Of a DNA stretch of 44,798 bases, positions 40,386 to 44,798 are shown in pieces. Each line of letters begins with the position of its first letter. The first letter of the stretch is position 1. The stretch is taken from assembly GCA_002353205.1 (NCBI GenBank), contig DEJE01000023.1, forward strand, positions 25,701 to 70,498, written 5' to 3'. The translations under genes and the position numbers were made by a program. The DNA is from Prevotella sp. UBA2756 (GTDB lineage Bacteria; Bacteroidota; Bacteroidia; Bacteroidales; Bacteroidaceae). A model generated the notes under the pieces. The model was given only the letters and a program-made list of their open reading frames with translations. It searched no databases and was not told where the DNA came from.

Positions 40386-42446
40386 TTATTTCTTGCAAAT
40401 GATGATGCCGCCCATGGGCTGTATGGTCACTTTCACCTTTCCCTTTCCGTTGGGTCTGAGCGGTTTGCAGAACGATGTGGGCACCACTTCACCTTTCTTC
40501 GGCTTGTTGTCGCCGTAGAACAGCAGCTGGTCGGCAGAGGTGAAGAGGTCGCACAGGTTGAGTTCGAGCGTGATGGGGCGGTCGGTGCCGTTGAGTCCGG
40601 CCACATACCAGTCGGTGCCGTGGCGGCGCGCCATGACGACATACCGCGAGGGGTAGCCTTCGATGAAGCGCGTTGCATCCCACGTGGTGGGAATCCGTCG
40701 CAGCAAGTCGAGCTGATAGGCAGGCAGCTCGTCGAGATTGTTGGGCTGCATGGCGATGCACTGGATGAAAGTCTGGTTGGTGAAGGCGGTGGCCATCTCG
40801 AAGACGTCGGTAGTGTGGCGCGGATGTCGGCTGTGGTTGTCGCGGCTGAGGTATCGGTTCATGATGACGCCGCCCCAGTCGAAGGCGCCGAGGGCATTGC
40901 GGCAGAAGGGGTGCATGGTGAGTTCGAAGCCTTCGGCCTTGGCGTGGCGTTCGTCGAAGAAGACGTTCTCGCTGGCCAGTGCGGCCTCGCTGGCCACGTA
41001 GTTGGGATACATGCGCTCCCATCCGCGCGGAATGGTGCAGCCGTGGAACACCACCTGCAGTCCGTGGCGGTTGGCGTCGCTGAGGATGTCTTCGTAGAGC
41101 TGCATCGTGGCTTGCTTGTCGCCGCCGAAGAAGTCAACCTTGATGCCCTTGACCCCGATGCGCTGCAGCCATGCCATCTCGCGCTCGCGGGCGACGGCCG
41201 TGTTCATGCAGTCGCGCGGCCCCTGTGGTGCATCGTTCCAGAAGCCGTTGCTGTTGTACCAAAGCATGAGCGAGACGCCCTTGGACTGTGCGTAGCGGCT
41301 GAGCTCCTCGATGCGCTGGCGCCCTATCTGCGTGTCCCACCAGTTGTCGACGAGACAATATTCGTAGCCCATGGCGGCGGCGAGGTCTATGAAGGCTACC
41401 TGATCGTCGTAGTTGATGCTCTGGTCCTGCCAGATGAGCCAGCTCCACGTGTAGCGTCCGGGCTTGTAGACGCGTGACGGTTCGTAGAGCGGCTTCACCA
41501 CGTCGTAGGCCACAGTGGTCTCGACGATGGGACTGAGCGTCTCGCCGACGGTGATGGTGCGCCAGGGTGTCTGTCCCGGCAGCGGAATGACGGCGTACTC
41601 GGAACCGTAGCCGTTGTTTTCGCCCTTGTGAGGATAGGCGATGGTGTAGCCTTTTGCTTCGTTATAGTCGGAGAGGTGGCTTCCGCAATAGGCCGAGGAG
41701 ACGCCGGTCTCGCTGATGAGGACCCAAAAGCCCCCCTCCGACCATTCCCGAGCAAAGCTCGCCGACCCGTAGCCTTTCCCCCGAGAGGGGGAGACTGTTG
41801 TCTTGAAGAGACAGGGGAAGGTGTGGCCAAGGCCGTAGCGCGAAGGCTTCGCCATGGGTGCGTCGGCCTCGTAGTCCTCTTCATAGCTGGGCTTGGTCTT
41901 CTCCCATCCGGTCTCGGGACCTATCTGCGGAGAGAGGAACGTGGTGGTTCCGGCCCCCCCTGTTCCCCCCTCGTGGGGGAATCGGAAGGCCGTAGCCTCA
42001 CTGAAGACGGTCATCCGCTTGGGGTTTCCGGCTTTCGGACGAGGGATGGTATAGCGGAAGGCGACATCATGGTCGGACACCTGGAAGGAGACAATGAAGC
42101 GGAGGGAGTCGGGAGTGGCCGCTCTGAAGGTGACATCGAGCCGACGGGCCACATAGTGGATGTGGGAAGCCTTGATGCGGTCCATTTCGTAGCAGTCTTC
42201 CACGTCGACGGTGCTTCCGCCCTCAAGCGTCAGGTCGTGGGTGAAGTCGGCCAGACTGGTTTTCAGCCCTAAGGCCGACGGCAGGATAACGGTCTTGCCG
42301 TCGTATGACACGCTGTAGTTCGCTTTTCCTCCATCGCAGCCGACGCGCACTTGCAGCCGTCCATCGGGCGATGTCACGGTTTTCTCTTCAGCCCAGATGC
42401 CGACAACGGTCAGCAGAGCAAGGGCAATCATCATGATTCTTCGCAT
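40386..42446 (-). CDS. GH97 glycoside hydrolase, retaining alpha-galactosidase-like, with two repeat-derived insertions
   Basis: 686 residues with signal peptide (MRRIMMIALALLTVVGIWA). N-terminal beta-sandwich, then a TIM barrel (about 330-600): RYTWSWLIWQDQS, YEYCLVDNWWD, LMLWYNSNGFWND, GIKVDFFGGDKQ and HGCTIPRGWERMYPN. Asp438 in KVDFF matches the nucleophile of retaining GH97 enzymes; Glu493, 55 residues later, has the same spacing as the acid/base in the characterised alpha-galactosidase BtGH97b. The inverting SusB type lacks this Asp. Two stretches do not look like GH97: about 158-166 (HEGGTGGAG) and about 219-240 (SPSRGKGYGSASFAREW and onward). Both are encoded by GC-rich repeats also seen between genes. 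No promoter consensus was found upstream, where repeats fill the gap. Confidence 0.88.
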   Translation of the reverse strand: MRRIMMIALALLTVVGIWAEEKTVTSPDGRLQVRVGCDGGKANYSVSYDGKTVILPSALGLKTSLADFTHDLTLEGGSTVDVEDCYEMDRIKASHIHYVARRLDVTFRAATPDSLRFIVSFQVSDHDVAFRYTIPRPKAGNPKRMTVFSEATAFRFPHEGGTGGAGTTTFLSPQIGPETGWEKTKPSYEEDYEADAPMAKPSRYGLGHTFPCLFKTTVSPSRGKGYGSASFAREWSEGGFWVLISETGVSSAYCGSHLSDYNEAKGYTIAYPHKGENNGYGSEYAVIPLPGQTPWRTITVGETLSPIVETTVAYDVVKPLYEPSRVYKPGRYTWSWLIWQDQSINYDDQVAFIDLAAAMGYEYCLVDNWWDTQIGRQRIEELSRYAQSKGVSLMLWYNSNGFWNDAPQGPRDCMNTAVAREREMAWLQRIGVKGIKVDFFGGDKQATMQLYEDILSDANRHGLQVVFHGCTIPRGWERMYPNYVASEAALASENVFFDERHAKAEGFELTMHPFCRNALGAFDWGGVIMNRYLSRDNHSRHPRHTTDVFEMATAFTNQTFIQCIAMQPNNLDELPAYQLDLLRRIPTTWDATRFIEGYPSRYVVMARRHGTDWYVAGLNGTDRPITLELNLCDLFTSADQLLFYGDNKPKKGEVVPTSFCKPLRPNGKGKVKVTIQPMGGIIICKK
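41730..41795. repeat. GC-rich palindromic repeat inside GH97, copy B
   Basis: Starts GCCCCCCTCCGAC, contains CGAGC-AAA-GCTCG and ends with CCCCCGAGAGGGGGAGA. Both outer parts match the intergenic copy at 42476-42508 (GCCCCCCTCCGAC ... CCCCCGTGGGGGAGA). About 66 bp, a multiple of three, so the frame is kept. Confidence 0.75.
41950..41990. repeat. GC-rich palindromic repeat inside GH97, copy C
   Basis: CCGGCCCCCCCTGTTCCCC followed by CCTCGTGGGGGAATCGGA. It matches the intergenic copy at 34939-34972 (CCGGCCCCACCTGTCCCC, then TTGAGGGGAATGGA). Confidence 0.7.
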
Positions 42447-42475
42447 AATTAATTTAGTTAAGAGTTAAGAATTAG

Positions 42476-42596
42476 GCCCCCCTCCGACTCCCCCGTGGGG
42501 GAGAGTACCCTAACGCGAAACAAGAAGCCTCCCCTCGGGGAGGTTTGGAGGGGGCCGTCCCCTCGGGGAAGTTGGAGGGGGCCGTTGTGTTTCGCG
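42476..42596. repeat. GC-rich palindromic repeat array upstream of GH97, copy D
   Basis: A first unit (42476-42508) is followed by two near-identical units of CCCCTCGGGGA(G/A)GTT(T)GGAGGGGGCCG. The pair is enclosed by a perfect 9-bp inverted repeat, CGCGAAACA (42514-42522) and TGTTTCGCG (42588-42596). It fills the gap between the HAD gene and GH97, and could fold into one large structure at the end of the HAD gene. Confidence 0.75.
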
Positions 42597-42602
42597 ATTG
42601 AT

Positions 42603-43298
42603 TCACGGAAGTTTTGCCACCAATTCATCTATTGATCCGATTGTCAGCAGGTTCTCGTGGTCGTACTCTTCGGTCTGCTCATGGGCCCAGGTACTGTGGA
42701 ACGGCACGTGGACGGCGCGGCCTCCCAAGTGGAGCACGGGCTCGATGTCCGACTTGAAGCTGTTGCCCACCATGAGCAGCTCGCCGATGTTGATGCCGAA
42801 CGAACGGCAAAGTTGTTCGTACTGTTCGGGCGTCTTGTCGGAAACCACGACCACACGGTCAAAATAGTGCCACAAACCTGAACGCCGCAGCTTGTTCTCT
42901 TGGTCCTGAATCTCTCCCTTGGTAAAGACGCACAGCGCATAGCGGTGCAGGTCGCGGATGGCTTTCAGCGTGGGTTCCACACCTGGCAACGGCGTGGCGG
43001 GCAGCCGCAACAGACTGCGTCCGAGCTCCTGAACGCGCAACAGCTCGGTGGCAGTGATGCGTCCGCCGCTTACCTGGACGGCATTCTCCACGAGCGAGAT
43101 GGTGAACGCCTTGCAACCGTAGCCCAGTTCGGCCATGTTACGGCTCTCGGTAGCAAAGAGCATGTCGGAGACGGTGGTCGCATCGGCGTAGGGCGCAAGC
43201 AGTTGGCAGTACTTCTTCTCCACTTCGTCGAAGTGAGTCTGGCAGTCCCACAGTGTGTCGTCGGCGTCGAAGGCAATGAGCCTGATAGGGTGATTCAT
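42603..43298 (-). CDS. HAD-superfamily hydrolase
   Basis: 231 residues. Motif I is FDADDTLWDC (nucleophile Asp10, acid/base Asp12), motif II is CVFTKGE with Thr, motif III uses the Lys in VSDKTPEQY and motif IV is MVGNSFKSDIEP. An alpha-helical cap sits between motifs I and II (about 20-95). The layout is that of cytoplasmic subclass I phosphatases acting on small phosphorylated metabolites (phosphoglycolate, sugar phosphates and so on); the substrate cannot be read. No signal peptide. No promoter was recognised in the repeat-rich 180-bp gap to nagB, so it may be read from nagB or from an atypical promoter. Confidence 0.87.
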   Translation of the reverse strand: MNHPIRLIAFDADDTLWDCQTHFDEVEKKYCQLLAPYADATTVSDMLFATESRNMAELGYGCKAFTISLVENAVQVSGGRITATELLRVQELGRSLLRLPATPLPGVEPTLKAIRDLHRYALCVFTKGEIQDQENKLRRSGLWHYFDRVVVVSDKTPEQYEQLCRSFGINIGELLMVGNSFKSDIEPVLHLGGRAVHVPFHSTWAHEQTEEYDHENLLTIGSIDELVAKLP

Positions 43299-43305
43299 TT
43301 TAGGT

Positions 43306-43400
43306 AAGAGGTAAGAATTAAGAGGTAAGAGGTGAGTATTAAGAGGTAAGTATTAAGAAGTAAGAGGTAAGTATTAAGAGTGAAGAATTTAGAGTGAAGA
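43306..43400. repeat. TAAGAGG(TAAGTATTAAG) simple repeat tract
   Basis: A run of about 95 bp built from the words TAAGAGG, TAAGAAT and TAAGTAT in imperfect alternation, ending GTGAAGAATTTAGAGTGAAG. It lies between the HAD gene and the nagB hairpin. A small remnant (AGTTAAGAGTTAAGAATTAG) precedes the GH97 repeat at 42456-42475. Confidence 0.7.
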
Positions 43401-43434
43401 GTGCGGAACATCTTCAAAGGAAGACATTCCGCAC
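43401..43434 (-). terminator. Possible terminator hairpin after nagB
   Basis: Arms 43401-43415 and 43420-43434 pair at 13 of 15 positions around AAAG. On the minus strand TCTTCACTCTAAATTCTT follows. The U tract is imperfect, so termination may be partial. Confidence 0.5.
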
Positions 43435-43480
43435 AATGCTTGCTCTGTCGATGTCGCCACGGGGGACGACTCCCCGTTGC

Positions 43481-44266
43481 TTATTTGCCCTCAATGTCCT
43501 TGAAATACTTGTAGGTGCTCACCTTCAGTTCGTCGGTGGCAGGCTCATCGCAGACGATGATGCCGTGGGGGTGCATCTGCAGGGCCGAGATGGTCCACTC
43601 GTGGGATACACATCCCTCGACTGCAGCGTGGAGAGCGCGTGCCTTGTGGTGTCCGTTGACGAGGATCATCACCTCGCGGGCATCCATCACGGTTCCAACG
43701 CCGACGGTCAGAGCCGACTTGGGCACCTTGTTGACGTCGCCCTCGAAGAATCGCGAGTTGGCAATGATGGTGTCGGTGGTGAGCGTTTTCTGCCGTGTGC
43801 GGCTGGTGAGCGACGAGAAGGGCTCGTTGAAAGCGATGTGTCCGTCGGGGCCGATGCCTCCGATGAAGAGGTCGATGCCTCCTGCCTCGGCAATCATCTC
43901 CTCGTAGTGTGCGCACTCAGCGACGAGGTCGGGAGCGTTTCCGTTGAGGATGTGTATGTTCTCCTTCGGGCAGTCGATGTGGTCGAAGAGGTTCCGAGCC
44001 ATGAACGAATGATAGCTCTCGGGGTGCTCCTCGGGCAGTCCGACATACTCGTCCATATTAAAGGTGAGGACATTCTTGAAGCTGACGCGCCCTTCCTTGA
44101 CCGCTTTGACCAGACAGGCGTACATACCCTCGGGTGATGAGCCGGTCGGCAGACCGAGAACGAAAGGCTTTTCGGCTGTGGGCTTGAACGCATTGATGCG
44201 CTCGATGACATGTTCGGCAGCCCACTGCGACATGGCATCATAGTTTTTCTCGATGATTAATCTCAT
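43481..44266 (-). CDS. nagB: Glucosamine-6-phosphate deaminase
   Basis: 261 residues from MRLIIEKNYDAMSQWAAEHV, close in length and sequence to E. coli NagB (266). Diagnostic segments: VLGLPTGSSPEGMY, TFNMDEYVGLPEEHPESY, LFIGGIGPDGHIAFNEP and HEWTISALQMHPHGIIVCDEP. The catalytic Asp in NMDEY and His/Glu in DGHIAFNEP are present. It converts glucosamine-6-phosphate to fructose-6-phosphate and ammonia in the cytoplasm. Frame opens nine codons earlier at 44293, but family alignment favours ATG 44266. nagA is not next to it. It is followed by a hairpin and then the HAD, GH97 and GH28 genes on the same strand. Confidence 0.97.
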   Translation of the reverse strand: MRLIIEKNYDAMSQWAAEHVIERINAFKPTAEKPFVLGLPTGSSPEGMYACLVKAVKEGRVSFKNVLTFNMDEYVGLPEEHPESYHSFMARNLFDHIDCPKENIHILNGNAPDLVAECAHYEEMIAEAGGIDLFIGGIGPDGHIAFNEPFSSLTSRTRQKTLTTDTIIANSRFFEGDVNKVPKSALTVGVGTVMDAREVMILVNGHHKARALHAAVEGCVSHEWTISALQMHPHGIIVCDEPATDELKVSTYKYFKDIEGK

Positions 44267-44301
44267 AACTGTTTGTTTTAAGAAAGTTTTCAAATTGGTT
44301 G

Positions 44302-44309
44302 CAAAAATA
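44302..44309 (-). promoter_or_regulatory. -7 element of nagB
   Basis: TATTTTTG on the minus strand, 35 nt before ATG 44266. No -33 match at 19-21 bp; a TTTG is present but only 12 bp away. Confidence 0.4.
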
Positions 44310-44428
44310 ATAAAAAGGTAACAAACTGCTTTCTTTTTACACGTTTTTTATCGTAATTTTCCTCTTTTAACAGTTTTTGCTGTGAGAATCGGCAATAGAA
44401 AGGAGTGCAACACGCAACTTGCGGGCAT

Positions 44429-44457
44429 AAAAAAAGCTCCGACGTCGCGTCGGAGCT
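44429..44457 (-). terminator. Strong terminator with no annotated gene before it
   Basis: A 10-bp GC-rich stem (44435-44444 with 44448-44457), 3-nt loop, followed on the minus strand by seven T. No protein gene ends before it on this strand within the window. Confidence 0.8.
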
Positions 44458-44533
44458 CTTCTTTCTTGAAATGTTTTAGCAGTTAGTGTTATGTAGCATG
44501 TGTTTTGAAAACCTTGATTTCATTTTTACTAAT
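44429..44533 (-). ncRNA. Candidate small RNA or leader-peptide transcript
   Basis: A TACCTTTG -7 element at 44547-44540 and a rho-independent terminator at 44457-44429 on the same strand frame a predicted RNA of about 105 nt. It contains a possible 15-codon ORF (MKSRFSKHMLHNTNC), with no clear ribosome binding site, ending about 30 nt before the terminator. It could be a small RNA, a leader peptide with attenuator for nagB, or chance. No Rfam family was recognised. Together with the nagB and outgoing promoters it occupies the 532-bp gene-free right end. Confidence 0.35.
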
Positions 44534-44539
44534 GCGATG

Positions 44540-44547
44540 CAAAGGTA
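44540..44547 (-). promoter_or_regulatory. -7 element of the candidate small transcript
   Basis: TACCTTTG on the minus strand; a TTG is present 22 bp further upstream (44572-44570), slightly beyond the usual spacing. Confidence 0.5.
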
Positions 44548-44602
44548 CTAAAAATATCTTGATTTAAATCAATACAAACGATGTTTTTTTCGAAAAAAAC
44601 TA

Positions 44603-44616
44603 CGTAAACGTTTACG
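44603..44616. promoter_or_regulatory. LacI-type operator palindrome
   Basis: CGTAAACGTTTACG is a perfect 14-bp palindrome with a central CG, the pattern bound by LacI/GalR-family regulators. It is 56 bp upstream of the minus-strand -7 element at 44547 and about 128 bp upstream of the outgoing plus-strand promoter. Confidence 0.5.
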
Positions 44617-44743
44617 AAAATTTATCTCATGTAACATTACAACTTCTCATCACGCACATTGCCGGAGATAAAAGTTGTCGACGAAAAGCACACCGACATC
44701 ATAAAAACATGTGCAAAAAATGTGTCGTTTCAGATTTTTGTAT

Positions 44744-44751
44744 TATCTTTG
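44744..44751 (+). promoter_or_regulatory. -7 element of a gene beyond the right edge
   Basis: TATCTTTG; the following 47 bp hold no start codon with a long frame, so the gene lies outside the window. Confidence 0.5.
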
Positions 44752-44798
44752 CCGCGTTAACACACGATAAGTTTCTAAATCCTAAAATCCGCAACTAT

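Noticed and set aside
1..44798. tRNA or rRNA genes, transposases, integrases, phage genes
   Set aside because: No cloverleaf with T-loop consensus, rRNA segment or mobile-element protein motif was seen by eye on either strand.

Overview
The window looks like chromosomal DNA from a Bacteroidales bacterium, most likely Prevotella or a close relative. The evidence is: promoters of the Bacteroidetes type (TTG or TTTG, about 19-21 bp, then TAnnTTTG) in front of many genes; almost no reliance on Shine-Dalgarno sites; Bacteroidetes-restricted families (DUF4421, DUF4834, BspA-like leucine-rich repeats, GH97); the Prevotella-style C-terminal tail (KGLNIVRMKDGSVRKVMVK); an EF-G2 paralogue; and intergenic repeats typical of the group. 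Placement at genus level is inference, and no marker gene was searched.

Layout. 0-0.4 kb: rpsF and the start of rpsR (minus). 0.6-4.6 kb: a two-gene McrBC restriction system (minus). 4.8-7.5 kb: a small two-TM protein and an EF-G paralogue with altered GTPase motifs (minus). 7.6-10.1 kb: hemW and a DUF4421 outer-membrane-type protein (plus). 10.2-12.8 kb: a leucine-rich-repeat protein (minus) and a lactate permease (plus). 12.9-16.8 kb: a carboxypeptidase-regulatory-like protein and a stand-alone TonB-dependent receptor (minus). 16.9-20.8 kb: operon metA, U32 peptidase-like RNA hydroxylation protein, zinc-ribbon membrane protein (minus).

21.3-31.8 kb is a pectin (rhamnogalacturonan) locus in two arms with no SusC/SusD pair. 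A plus arm carries GH105, GH106 and GH2. A minus arm carries GH28 and a protein with two CE12 esterase domains. A divergent AraC regulator shares the GH28 upstream region. The set covers backbone cutting, deacetylation, rhamnose removal, unsaturated galacturonate removal and galactose release. 31.9-34.9 kb: phospholipid operon psd, pssA, DUF4834, alpha/beta hydrolase (plus). 35-38.8 kb: a TPR/transmembrane/HTH regulator, a secreted beta-propeller protein and a frameshifted small secreted protein (all minus). 39-44.3 kb: GH28, GH97, HAD phosphatase and nagB (all minus), separated by repeat-rich gaps. 44.3-44.8 kb has no protein gene but holds a candidate small RNA, a LacI-type palindrome and a promoter pointing out of the window.

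The most unusual points are: GC-rich palindromic repeats that occur between genes and also, in frame, inside the GH97 gene; the EF-G paralogue with Ser in place of the catalytic His; a probable leaderless regulator mRNA; a frameshifted secreted-protein gene; and a promoter/terminator pair that would give a transcript of about 105 nt. No CRISPR array, tRNA, rRNA, transposase or prophage gene was recognised. I did not find one clear-cut new multi-gene system; the candidates are listed with their uncertainty.
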